Position numbers and translations under genes: made by a program. A DNA stretch of 64,000 nucleotides from Embleya sp042956465 (lineage in GTDB: Bacteria > Actinomycetota > Actinomycetes > Streptomycetales > Streptomycetaceae): NCBI RefSeq assembly GCF_042956465.1, contig NZ_JBIBGL010000005.1:558001-622000 (forward strand), given 5' to 3'. The notes under the pieces were generated by a model. That model ran no database searches and was not told the DNA's origin. It saw only the letters and a program-made list of their open reading frames with translations. Of the stretch, positions 1 to 7,882 are shown piece by piece (the stretch's first letter is position 1; each line of letters starts with the position of its first letter).

Positions 1-146
1 ATCAGGTGATCGGCCAGTTCGCCGAGGTGGTCCGAGACGATCACCGCGTCGGACAGTTGGTGGAGGGCGTCGGAATGAGTCTTCTTGATGGTCTCGATCA
101 GGTCGTCGAGCCGAACCGGATTCGTCATGCGCACGGGATTCTCCAT
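1..146 (-). CDS. Clp N-terminal-domain-like protein, 3' end cut by window edge
   Basis: Reading leftward from 146 the protein begins MENPVRMTNPVRLDDLIE, and about 48 codons are visible before the edge. The run of acidic, His and Leu residues (HSDALHQLSD, DHLGELADHL) is the pattern I associate with a small actinobacterial family usually annotated as Clp protease N-terminal domain protein, normally with a C-terminal helix-turn-helix that would lie outside this window. The family assignment is from memory. The ATG at 146 sits six bases after a TACGGT -10 box, so a leaderless transcript is possible; the in-frame ATG at 128 has a GGAG about 12 bases upstream and is the alternative. The gene is probably autoregulated or controlled through the palindromes directly upstream. 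Confidence 0.6.
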   Translation of the reverse strand, partial: MENPVRMTNPVRLDDLIETIKKTHSDALHQLSDAVIVSDHLGELADHL

Positions 147-194
147 GCGTCAACCGTAGGTTGACGATCTAGGTTCGTCAACCACAAGTTGACG
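147..194 (-). promoter_or_regulatory. Sigma-70-like promoter embedded in two operator palindromes
   Basis: On the minus strand there is a TTGACG -35 box (181-176), a spacer of exactly 17 bases and a TACGGT -10 box (158-153), then six bases to the ATG at 146. Two 19-bp palindromes overlay these elements. CGTCAACCGTAGGTTGACG (148-166) is perfect apart from its three central bases and covers the -10. CGTCAACCACAAGTTGACG (176-194) has seven-base arms and covers the -35. Their centres are 28 bp apart. This geometry is that of a repressor binding as two dimers; the repressor is not identified. Confidence 0.75.
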
Positions 195-308
195 ATTGGG
201 TCGATGTCCCGATGCCTCTTCTCCGCGCCCGCCGGATCCGCGCAGGTCGGACCGGCGCCGGCGGCGCCGGCTCCGCACGCGGTTCGCGCCGAGCGAGCAC
301 GGCGCCGG

Positions 309-2354
309 TCAGGACCGGGCCCCGTCCGTCGCCCCCGTCGAGCCCTGCCCCTCCCCCGGCCCCGCCGGCCCGTCCAGCATCGTCCGGGCCGAGCGCACCT
401 CCCGGCGCACGTCGGTGAGTGCGTCGTGCGGATCCTCGGCGGCGGCCGGCCGCGCCGGTCCGGCGGCCGACTCGCCGGTGCGCATCGAGGCCGCCAGCGC
501 ACGCAGTTCGGCGGCCATGTGCGCGGCCGCCTCCGGCGAAGGCGGCGGCGCGCCGTGCGCGGTGCGTACCGCCGCCGCGGTACCGGTGTCGATCACCCGC
601 TCGACCGCGACGATCAGCGGCCACCACGCCGCGGCCCGGGCACCGGCCGGCGGCGGCTCGCCCAGCGCACGCTGGAACTCGGTACGCACATCGGACAGAT
701 CCCGATAGATCCGCCGCCGGGTCCGGGCCCGCGCGGCCTGATCGCTCTGCTCGTCGAATGCGCACTCGATGTAGCGCGCGGTGTCCTCGACCGCGGTGGC
801 CAACCGGGCCCCCACCCGGGTGTGCCAACTCTCCGGCCACAACACGTAGCCCGCGACCAACACGATCGCGCAGCCGATCAGGCTGTCCACCAGACGCGGC
901 GCCAGCAGCCCGACACCCTGGTGCCCGAGCAGGTCCGACAGGATCAGGATCAGCGGAGTGATCACCGCGGTCTGGTAGCCGTAGCCGCGCCGGGAGAGTA
1001 TCGGCAGCGCCGCCGCGAGCACGAGCACGACCGGCACCTCCCACCCGCCGCGCGGCACGAACTCCAGGATCACCCCCGCGACCACCAGCCCCGCCGCGGT
1101 GCCCAGCGCACGCAGCAGCGCCCGGGAGAAGACCGAGCCGAAGTCGGGCTTGAGCACGAAGGTGACGGTCAGCGGCACCCAGTACGAGCGCGGTACGTCC
1201 ACCGTGGACACCAGCGCCTGGGCCACCCCGATGCACAACGTGAGCCGCAGCCCGTACCGCCAGGACTCCGCCGACACCAGCAGGTCGCGCGCGCCGGCGG
1301 CCACCCGCTCGGGCAACGCGCCGGGCCGGCCGACCCGATCGGCGGCGCGGTAGGCACCGGCGAGCGTCTCCCGTGCGTGCGAGATCGCGGCGGCGACCGC
1401 GCGGTCGGCGGGGTCGGTCACCGCCGCCGGCGGCAACACGCCGGCGGGCACCGTACCCGCGCGGACCCCCGCCGCGATCTCGCGCACCGTGGCCACCTCG
1501 GTCTCGCCCACCGTGCGGTCCTCGGCGTGTACCGCGGTGGCCGCCTCGACCAGCAGACCGACCGAATTCAACAGCGCCACCAGGCGAGACATGCCACGAC
1601 TGCGCCCGGGGGCCACCGCTCGTCGGCCGAGCAGCAGGTCGTACGCGTGGTTGAGGGTCAGCGTCACCTCGGCCCGAGCCGTCTCCCAGTCCGCGGTGCC
1701 GGCCGCGGCCAGCATGTCCGCAGTGGCGTCGTAGGCATCGGCCACCGCGACCCGTTCGGGGATGCGCGAGCGCGCAGGCCACGCGAGCAGCGCCATCACC
1801 AGCACCAACCCGGTCCCCAGCAGGGTCAGCATCGGCGCCCGCCACCACGGCGACGGCATCGGCAGGCCCGCGCCGATCACCGCCATCAACAACAGGTTCA
1901 GGCCGGACGCGGAGGCCACCGCACCGATCGTGCTGATCATCCCGGCGACCAGGGCGACCGCCGTCAACATCGCGACGGCGGACCAGCCGTGTCCGAACTG
2001 CCAGCTGCCGAGTGCGAGTCCGATCGCACCGACGATCTGCGGTACGGCGATGTTGAGCACGCGCAGCCGGTAGGCATCGGCGGTGTCCCCGAACACCGCG
2101 CCGAGCGCGCCGATGGCCACCAACGCGCCGGACGCGCTGTCCCCGACCGCCACACCGACCGCGAGCGGCGCCGCGATACCGATCGCGGCGCGTACCGCGG
2201 CCGCCTTCGGCATCGGGCCGGGGTTGGCTCGCAGTGTCAGGGTGAGCCACTCGGGCGGCGCGAGTCGGCCCGACCGGGCGCCGCCGTCCTCGGCATCCCG
2301 CGCACCGTCGGCGCGGCCGCTGCCCTTCGGATCCTCGGGTTCGGTCATGGTCAT
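309..2354 (-). CDS. FUSC-family integral membrane protein (aromatic acid exporter type)
   Basis: The 681-residue protein has two blocks of hydrophobic helices, one at about residues 50-180 and one at about 350-490, each followed by a long charged cytoplasmic stretch. This duplicated arrangement is that of FUSC/YccS-type proteins, some of which export aromatic acids. The second block contains the sequence SYWVPLTVTFVLKPDFG, close to the family signature in which a W-P-x-T-x-x-x-V-L-x-P-x-F pattern starts the helical bundle. I chose the ATG at 2354 (MTMTEPEDP), since the upstream in-frame ATG at 2417 adds a low-complexity stretch. No strong Shine-Dalgarno is visible. The substrate cannot be told from sequence. 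Confidence 0.85.
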   Translation of the reverse strand: MTMTEPEDPKGSGRADGARDAEDGGARSGRLAPPEWLTLTLRANPGPMPKAAAVRAAIGIAAPLAVGVAVGDSASGALVAIGALGAVFGDTADAYRLRVLNIAVPQIVGAIGLALGSWQFGHGWSAVAMLTAVALVAGMISTIGAVASASGLNLLLMAVIGAGLPMPSPWWRAPMLTLLGTGLVLVMALLAWPARSRIPERVAVADAYDATADMLAAAGTADWETARAEVTLTLNHAYDLLLGRRAVAPGRSRGMSRLVALLNSVGLLVEAATAVHAEDRTVGETEVATVREIAAGVRAGTVPAGVLPPAAVTDPADRAVAAAISHARETLAGAYRAADRVGRPGALPERVAAGARDLLVSAESWRYGLRLTLCIGVAQALVSTVDVPRSYWVPLTVTFVLKPDFGSVFSRALLRALGTAAGLVVAGVILEFVPRGGWEVPVVLVLAAALPILSRRGYGYQTAVITPLILILSDLLGHQGVGLLAPRLVDSLIGCAIVLVAGYVLWPESWHTRVGARLATAVEDTARYIECAFDEQSDQAARARTRRRIYRDLSDVRTEFQRALGEPPPAGARAAAWWPLIVAVERVIDTGTAAAVRTAHGAPPPSPEAAAHMAAELRALAASMRTGESAAGPARPAAAEDPHDALTDVRREVRSARTMLDGPAGPGEGQGSTGATDGARS

Positions 2355-2665
2355 CACAGGATTCCGAACGAGGCGAGGTGAACGGACAAGGCACGCGGGG
2401 CCGGACGAGTACGGCATTCCGCTTCGCGGACCACGTTATCGAGCCCCTGCCACGCAACGACTACCGGCCCGGGTCGGCCCGGGCGAACCGCCGCGCCGGC
2501 CCGTGCGGACCGGTGGCCGAATCCCGGGGTCCGAGGAGCGCTCGGCGGACCGGGGGGCCGGCCGACGGCGGGCTTGCGCGGGTGGTCGCGTGGCCGGTCC
2601 CACTGCGGAGTGCGGGGGCGGTCGCGTGGCCGGTCCGCCGTGGACCTGCGCGGGTGGCGGCGTAT
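2355..2665. other. Intergenic region without a gene, containing a 17-bp direct repeat
   Basis: No credible gene is seen in these 311 bases. GGTCGCGTGGCCGGTCC occurs twice, at 2584-2600 and 2620-2636 (36-bp period), in the stretch after the methyltransferase stop codon. No clear hairpin terminator or promoter was found. Confidence 0.5.
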
Positions 2666-3337
2666 TCAGCCGATCGTGGATTTGCGAGCGTGTACGAAGA
2701 GTTGCTCCTCGGGGCCGGCCGTAGGGTGGTTCGGCTGGAACACGCTGATCCCGTGGTGGACGATCTCCAGGCCCGCCGCGCGCAACCGTACGAGCAGTTC
2801 CTCGGTGCCGTGGCTGGTCACCCGCGCCCGGTGGCCCAGCCATGCGATCTCCACGCCGTCCGCCTCGGCCGGTACGGTCGCGAACGCGAGCAGACCGCCG
2901 GGAGCAAGGCGCGCGCCGAGCCGGTCGAGTTGGGCGTCCAGATCGGCCCGGGGCAGCTGAAGGAACGGAAAGAACGCACACACCGCGTCCCACGCGCCGT
3001 CGTCGTCGACCAGATCGCGTGCGTCCAACTGCTCGAACGTGGCACCCGCCACCCGTTCCCGGGCCAGCTCGACCATGGTCGCCGAGACGTCGATGCCGGT
3101 GACCCGATGACCGGCCGCGACCAGCCGTTCGGCGGTCGGGCGGCCGGTCCCGGACCCGATGTCGAGCACCTTCGAACCGGGCCCGAGTTCGGCGATCAGC
3201 CAGTCCAACGCGGCCTGTTGCTCGGGCAAATCGGCAAAGGCGGTCTCGTAATCGGCGCCGACGGCATCGAACAGGGCGGCGGCCGGGGACTCCGGACCGT
3301 GTGCCAGCGGGGAGTGCGAGGCGGGTTCGGGGCTCAT
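2666..3337 (-). CDS. Class I SAM-dependent methyltransferase
   Basis: The 223-residue protein carries the Rossmann-fold motif I as SKVLDIGSGTGRPTAE at about residues 54-69, followed by GIDVSATMVELAR (motif post-I) and a D-A-V-C-A-F-F-P-F stretch (motif II/III). It belongs to the broad UbiE/Methyltransf_25-like group that methylates small molecules; the acceptor is unknown. The start at 3337 (MSPEPASH) is the only ATG giving a complete domain, with an AAAGGA 16 bases upstream that is rather distant. It is followed on the same strand, after a gap, by the FUSC gene, but there is no sign that they share a transcript. Confidence 0.85.
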   Translation of the reverse strand: MSPEPASHSPLAHGPESPAAALFDAVGADYETAFADLPEQQAALDWLIAELGPGSKVLDIGSGTGRPTAERLVAAGHRVTGIDVSATMVELARERVAGATFEQLDARDLVDDDGAWDAVCAFFPFLQLPRADLDAQLDRLGARLAPGGLLAFATVPAEADGVEIAWLGHRARVTSHGTEELLVRLRAAGLEIVHHGISVFQPNHPTAGPEEQLFVHARKSTIG

Positions 3338-3431
3338 GGAGAGGGGTGTCCTTTCGCCGGCGGAACACGGAACGGTGCTGCGGGGGTGCGCGGGAGCGAG
3401 AGCGGGGATGGAGGCCTCCCGGCTTCGCCCA

Positions 3432-3941
3432 CTACCGGCGCAGCAGGATGCCCCGGATGAACGCCGCCTGTCCCGCGTGCTGGAGGTCGTCGGCGATAAC
3501 GCTGACCAGTCGCACGCCCAGGGTCACCGCCGGCGTCCAGGCCTCGTCCACCACCCGATCCAGGTCGGCGGCCGACAATCCGCGCACGAAGCCGATGGTC
3601 TGCTCGTGGACCGCGTCGTAGTAGTCGGTCAGCAGCGCCGTCGAGTCCACCCGTACGGCGGCCACCGCCTTGGTGTCGTGCCCGTATCCGATCGCCCGGA
3701 CCGGGAAGGGCAGTTCGAATCGGCCGTGCCAGTCCTGCGCCGTCCACACCTGTTCCAGGCCCGCGACGTCCGAGACGTGGTCGTCCTGGACCCGAGTCAG
3801 ATGCCAGATCAACCAGGCGATCGAATTCGCGTCGTCGTCGAGCCGCTCGGCCGACTGCTCGGGGGTCAGGCCCTCGACCGCCTCGTGCACCACCTCGCGC
3901 ACCCGGCCGAACCCGTCGACCAGTAGCTCCGCGCTGTTCAT
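3432..3941 (-). CDS. DinB/DUF664-like putative thiol-dependent enzyme
   Basis: The 169-residue protein is all-helical by composition. It carries the DinB-type pattern WLIWHLTRVQDDHVSD at about residues 44-59, a central GYGHDT and a C-terminal DDLQHAGQAAF, whose histidines are the expected metal ligands. Proteins of this DUF664/DinB group in actinomycetes are thought to be metal-dependent enzymes using mycothiol or a similar thiol; the actual reaction here is not known. The ATG at 3941 (MNSAELL) was preferred to the ATG at 3992 because the extra residues are Arg-rich and unlike the family. Confidence 0.8.
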   Translation of the reverse strand: MNSAELLVDGFGRVREVVHEAVEGLTPEQSAERLDDDANSIAWLIWHLTRVQDDHVSDVAGLEQVWTAQDWHGRFELPFPVRAIGYGHDTKAVAAVRVDSTALLTDYYDAVHEQTIGFVRGLSAADLDRVVDEAWTPAVTLGVRLVSVIADDLQHAGQAAFIRGILLRR

Positions 3942-4023
3942 CGAACTCCTCGTTTGCCGCTCGTCCGCTCGACACCCGGCGCGCCGGCCCACCCGACTGC
4001 CACGCCCGACCGCCTCGACCCTG

Positions 4024-4494
4024 CTACTCCTGCCCAGCCTGCTCCCGGTCGTACACCTGCCGGGCCGCCTCGATGGTCGGGCCGTGTCGCTCGGCCCAGC
4101 GGACCAGGCCGGTGAGCGACGCGGTCAGCTCGCGCGCCACGTCGGTGAGCGTGTACTCGACCTTCGGCGGCACGGTCGGGTACACGGTGCGCGTCAGGAG
4201 CCCGTCACGCTCCAACCGGCGCAGGTTCAGGGTGAGCACGCGTCGGCTGATCCCCGGTACGGCGCGTTCCAACTCGGTGAACCGGATCGGGCCCTCCGCG
4301 ATCGACACCAGGATGCCGATGCTCCATTTGCCCGCGACGTGATCGAGCGTGCCGACCACCTGACACGCATTCGCCCAGGTGACCCGGTTCGGGTCGGCTT
4401 CGGGCTCCCGATCCCGGTCGCCCTCCGCGGTATTTTCGGCGGCCGGAACCTCTGTGACCTGGACGGGTACATCGTTGTTACTGCGGAACGTCAA
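4024..4494 (-). CDS. HxlR-family winged-helix transcriptional regulator
   Basis: The 156-residue protein has the HxlR signature from about residue 45: a Cys (NACQVV) followed by GKWSIGILVSIAEGPIRFTELERAVPG, then the recognition helix ISRRVLTLNLRRLERDGLL and the wing VPPKVEYTLT. Such proteins bind as dimers to operators near divergent genes and often respond to electrophiles through the N-terminal Cys. The start is TTG at 4494, with AAGGAGG four bases upstream; no ATG or GTG lies before the DNA-binding domain. It diverges from the PPOX gene at 4581, its most likely target. Confidence 0.9.
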   Translation of the reverse strand: MTFRSNNDVPVQVTEVPAAENTAEGDRDREPEADPNRVTWANACQVVGTLDHVAGKWSIGILVSIAEGPIRFTELERAVPGISRRVLTLNLRRLERDGLLTRTVYPTVPPKVEYTLTDVARELTASLTGLVRWAERHGPTIEAARQVYDREQAGQE

Positions 4495-4580
4495 GGTGCC
4501 TCCTTACGCGAACCGCCATGGTCACAAAGAATCGGCTCAGCGAACAACGAAGCAACCGCCGAGCGTGAGGACGAGAGACC
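4495..4580. promoter_or_regulatory. Divergent control region between HxlR regulator and PPOX gene
   Basis: This 86-bp gap must contain both divergent promoters and probably the HxlR operator. It includes the Shine-Dalgarno of each gene (AAGGAGG for the regulator read on the minus strand, GAGGACGAGAG for the oxidoreductase). No obvious palindrome was found by eye. Confidence 0.4.
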
Positions 4581-5162
4581 ATGAACGCCATCGAAACCCC
4601 GCAGAACGAAACCGTCGTGACGGATCCCGCAGGTCCGGTGGGTTCCGCGGGTCAGGCGAGCGTCGCGGATCCCGCGGATGCCTCGGGCCCCGCCGAGGAA
4701 GCCCCGGCCGGTCCCCCGCCCCGACCGCTGACCGAGGACGAGGTGCTGGAGATCCTGGCCCGCGAAGGCATCGGCACGCTCGCGACGATCAAGCGGGACG
4801 GTCGGCCGCACCTGTCCAACATGCTGTTCGCCTGGGATCCGGCCGCGCGGGTGATCCGTTTCTCCACCACCGCCGACCGCGCCAAGCCGCACCACGTCCG
4901 ACGCAACGCCAACGCCGCGCTGCACGTGTCGGGCGGCAACGTATGGTCCTTCGCGGTCGCCGAGGGGGACGCCGAGGTCACCGAGCCGACCACGGTCCCC
5001 GGCGACGCCACGGGCCGCGAACTGCTCGCCATGGTCCCGGCCGAGTTCCGCCCGGCCGACGAGGCGACCTTCTTCGCCGGCGCCGTCGCGGAGCGCCGGG
5101 TGGTGATCCGACTGGCCGTCAGTCGCCTGTACGGCACGGCGCTGGACATCCCGGGCGCATGA
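4581..5162 (+). CDS. PPOX-class F420- or flavin-dependent oxidoreductase
   Basis: The 193-residue protein has a low-complexity Ala/Pro/Gly-rich head of about 45 residues and then the split-barrel PPOX fold: EVLEILAREGIGTLATIKRDGRPHLSNMLFAWD, a VIRFSTTADRAKPHHVRRNANAALHVSG core, and a final RVVIRLAVSRLYGTALD strand. This matches the actinobacterial family annotated as PPOX class F420-dependent enzyme. The cofactor (F420 versus FMN) cannot be decided by eye. It diverges from the HxlR-type gene. Confidence 0.85.
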   Translation: MNAIETPQNETVVTDPAGPVGSAGQASVADPADASGPAEEAPAGPPPRPLTEDEVLEILAREGIGTLATIKRDGRPHLSNMLFAWDPAARVIRFSTTADRAKPHHVRRNANAALHVSGGNVWSFAVAEGDAEVTEPTTVPGDATGRELLAMVPAEFRPADEATFFAGAVAERRVVIRLAVSRLYGTALDIPGA

Positions 5163-5192
5163 GCCGACGCCTGGCCCGTGCCCTGCCGGATC

Positions 5193-5234
5193 GGTGACTC
5201 GGCGGTGGTGGGTGACTCGGCGGTGGTGGGTGAG
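5193..5234 (+). repeat. Tandem 18-bp repeat between convergent genes
   Basis: The unit GGTGACTCGGCGGTGGTG is repeated perfectly at 5193-5210 and 5211-5228, with the start of a third copy (GGTGAG). It lies in the 80-bp gap where the PPOX and GlxA genes converge. Confidence 0.85.
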
Positions 5235-5243
5235 CGTGCGGTA

Positions 5244-6188
5244 TCAGCCGCGATGCGCTCGGCGGTAGGCACGCGGGGTGGTGTCGGTGAGGGTGCGGAA
5301 GTGCCGGCGCAGGGCGGCCGGTGAGGTGAATCCGGTGCGGGCCGCGATGCGCTCGATCGGGACGTCCGTTTCGGCCAGCAGGCGTCGGACCTCGTGGAGG
5401 CGGGCGCGGAGCAGGTATTGGAGCGGGCTCAGACCGGTGTGGGTCTGGAAGCGGCGGGTGATGCTGCTGACGCTGGTCCGCGCGTGGCCGGCGATGTCGG
5501 CCGGGGTCAGCGGGTGGTGCAGGTTGGCTTCCAGCCAGCGCAGGGTGGGTTCGAGGCCCACGCTCTCGGTGACTTCCCGGTCGATGGTGTCCCGGACGTC
5601 GTCGGCGTAGGTGTGCAGCGGGGTGATCAGTTCACGGCCGGTCTCGTCGGCCACGCGCCGGCCGTGGTCGCTGCGCAGCACGTGCAGGCAGATGTCCATG
5701 CCGCCGAAGACGCCCGCCGTCGTCAGGAACGGCCCGTCCTCGACCACCGTGCCGAGCGGGTCCACGTCGATTCGGGGATACCGGCCCGCCAGTTCCTCCA
5801 GGTACCGCCATCCGGTCGTGGCGCGGCGTCCGTCGAGGAGTCCGGATGCGGCGAGGGTGAACGTCCCGGTCCCGACGGCGGCGATTCGGCTCCCGCGCGC
5901 CGCCGCCGCACGCAACGCGGCCGGGACGCCGGCCGGCGGCTCGTCGCGATGACCGTCGTGCCCGGGAACCAGTACGACGTCCGCGTCCGCGAGGCCGTCG
6001 AGGCCGAACGGCGTGGCGATCCGCAGCGGGGTCGGGGCACCGGTGGCCCGCAGGCCGGGCGCCGCGCACAGCCTGAGTTCGTACGCCACGTCCGGGTGGT
6101 CGCGGCAGGCGGTCCCGAACACCAGGCCGGGGGTGGTGAGTTGATGCCCCGGGACCCCGTCGAGGGCGAGGACGGCGATCACTGACAT
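5244..6188 (-). CDS. GlxA-family transcriptional regulator (DJ-1/PfpI plus AraC HTH)
   Basis: The 314-residue protein has an N-terminal DJ-1/PfpI-like domain (about residues 1-170), with VLVPGHDGH and AAVGTGTFTLAASGLLDGRRATTGW. A C-terminal AraC-type double helix-turn-helix follows (about 215-312), with LHHPLTPADIAGHARTSVSSITRRFQ and PIERIAARTGFTSPAALRRHFR. The nucleophile position of true DJ-1 peptidases is not a Cys here, so the domain probably senses a ligand. The gene is divergent from a clear paralogue at 6699. The ATG at 6188 follows TAGATT plus six bases and has no Shine-Dalgarno, which suggests a leaderless mRNA. Confidence 0.9.
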   Translation of the reverse strand: MSVIAVLALDGVPGHQLTTPGLVFGTACRDHPDVAYELRLCAAPGLRATGAPTPLRIATPFGLDGLADADVVLVPGHDGHRDEPPAGVPAALRAAAARGSRIAAVGTGTFTLAASGLLDGRRATTGWRYLEELAGRYPRIDVDPLGTVVEDGPFLTTAGVFGGMDICLHVLRSDHGRRVADETGRELITPLHTYADDVRDTIDREVTESVGLEPTLRWLEANLHHPLTPADIAGHARTSVSSITRRFQTHTGLSPLQYLLRARLHEVRRLLAETDVPIERIAARTGFTSPAALRRHFRTLTDTTPRAYRRAHRG

Positions 6189-6698
6189 ACCTGGAATCTA
6201 GCGCCGCCGTGCCTCGAATCCGCCGGTGCGGCGGTGGGCGGGGCGGCGCGTCGGAGGATCGGGCCGGGCCGGGGCGTGCCGGGTGGGCACGTTGAGGATC
6301 ACGCCGGGGCCGCGCGAGTGGGTTGTTGGTTGGTTGGTTAGTTGGTTGGTTGGTTGGTTGCGGCGGGGCCGAGTGCGCGGTGGTCGATTCGGGCGGGGCC
6401 CAGTACCGCGGTCGCTTGGGACGGCCAACCGCGCCGGGCCGGGGGCCGGACGGCCGGGCCGGGTCGAGTCGGTCCGGCCGGGGCGGGTCGGTCCCGGGTC
6501 GGGCTCGGTTATGGGCGGGTCGACCCGGGCCGACCCGCGGACCGCGCCGGTGACCGGAACGGGGGCCACCGGCGGGTTCTCCGCTTTTCGGGCGCGGGCC
6601 GGACATCCTCCCGCCTCCGCCCTCGTCCCAGCCATCCTCCGCGCCGCGCCACGCACGGAAACAGCCGTTCCGATGTCATCCTCGGCTAGATTCCGGAC
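6189..6698. other. 510-bp divergent intergenic region with GGTT microsatellite and matching leaderless promoters
   Basis: There is no gene here. Each end carries the same block TAGATTCC just before the start codon of a GlxA paralogue (minus strand 6200-6193; plus strand 6691-6698). The middle holds a GGTT-type tetranucleotide tract at about 6321-6360, followed by a G-rich stretch with many CCGGGCCGGG-like words. Confidence 0.7.
6321..6360 (+). repeat. GGTT tetranucleotide microsatellite
   Basis: About nine units of GGTT (one GTT and one AGTT interruption) run from 6321 to 6360. Low-GC simple repeats like this are rare in such GC-rich DNA. The tract lies between divergent regulator genes. Confidence 0.9.
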
Positions 6699-7697
6699 AT
6701 GCCAGTGATCGCCGTCCTCGTCCTCGACGGGGTCCCGGGGCACCAGCTCACCGCACCCGGACTCGCATTCGGCACCGCCGCCCGGCATCACCCGCCGGTC
6801 GCCTACGACGTGCGAATCTGCACCGCTCCGGGCTTCGAGGCGACGGGCGGCCTCGCATCCTTCCGCATCGAGACCCCCTGGGGCCTGGACGGATTGGCGA
6901 GCCTGGACGACTCGGACACGGTGCTGCTGCCGGGACACGACCATTTCCGGGACGACCCGTCGCCGGAGATCGTCGCCGCCCTCCGTGCCGCCGCCGCGCG
7001 CGGCTGCCGGATCGGTGCGATCGGCACCGGGACGTTCACGCTCGCGGCCACCGGCCTTCTCGACGGCCGCCGCGCCGCGACCAGCCGCCGGAACACCGCG
7101 GAACTGGCCCGTCGTCACCCGCTGATCCAGGTCGACCCCGAGGGCTCGGTGGTCGCGGACGGGCCCTTCCACAGCGCCGCCGGCGTCCTCGGGGGCGTGG
7201 ATCTCTGCCTCGATCTGATCACCCTGGACCACGGCATGGCAGTGGCCATCGAGACGGAACGCCAACTGTTCCTGCAACTCCACGACCCGACCGCCGACCT
7301 CGCGGGCCATTCCACGGCAAACGCGGCATGCAGCGCCTACACCCCGCCCGGCAGCAGCATCGCCCCCACCACCAGGTGGATGGAGGCCAACCTCCGACAC
7401 CCCCTGACGCTGGACGACATCGCCGCCCACGCGGGCCTGGGCGTACGCAACCTGACCCGTCGCTTCCGCGCCGAAACCGGGCTCACCCCGCTCCAGTACC
7501 TGCTGCGCACCCGGATCCAACGCGCCCAATGGCTCCTCGAACGCACCGAGGACCCGGTGGAACGAATCGCCACACTCACCGGCCTCGGCACCCCCGCCAA
7601 CCTCCGCCACCACTTCCAACGCCTGACCGGCACCACCCCCACCACCTACCGCACCGCCTTCCGCACCTTCGTCACCAACCTCACAGAACCCACCTGA
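6699..7697 (+). CDS. GlxA-family transcriptional regulator, paralogue of the divergent gene
   Basis: The 332-residue protein matches its divergent neighbour along its whole length: it starts MPVIAVLVLDGVPGHQL against MSVIAVLALDGVPGHQL, and both have GTGTFTLAA and the AraC recognition helices. It differs by an insertion around residues 200-225 (FLQLHDPTADLAGHSTAN) between the DJ-1-like and AraC domains. The HTH pair is LRHPLTLDDIAAHAGLGVRNLTRRFRAETG and PVERIATLTGLGTPANLRHHFQ. The ATG follows TAGATT plus six bases, the same leaderless arrangement as its neighbour. The pair looks like a tail-out inverted duplication. Confidence 0.9.
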   Translation: MPVIAVLVLDGVPGHQLTAPGLAFGTAARHHPPVAYDVRICTAPGFEATGGLASFRIETPWGLDGLASLDDSDTVLLPGHDHFRDDPSPEIVAALRAAAARGCRIGAIGTGTFTLAATGLLDGRRAATSRRNTAELARRHPLIQVDPEGSVVADGPFHSAAGVLGGVDLCLDLITLDHGMAVAIETERQLFLQLHDPTADLAGHSTANAACSAYTPPGSSIAPTTRWMEANLRHPLTLDDIAAHAGLGVRNLTRRFRAETGLTPLQYLLRTRIQRAQWLLERTEDPVERIATLTGLGTPANLRHHFQRLTGTTPTTYRTAFRTFVTNLTEPT

Positions 7698-7882
7698 ACC
7701 ACCGAACCCCCCGGGCACCCGCCCGGCAGGAACGCAAGGGCACGGGTGGAGCGGCGCGAGGCGTTCGGCAGCGAACCGAGCGGCGTACCCGGGACGGATC
7801 GGCACGCGCAGCGGGGCGGCGCCGGCCCGGCAGTGCCGCGAGCGCTCGGACCGCGTCGGCCCGAGGGGGCCCCGGCGTCTTC

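Noticed and set aside
5244..7697. Annotation of the two GlxA proteins as DJ-1/PfpI peptidases
   Set aside because: The nucleophile Cys is absent and both have complete AraC DNA-binding domains, so a regulator role fits better.
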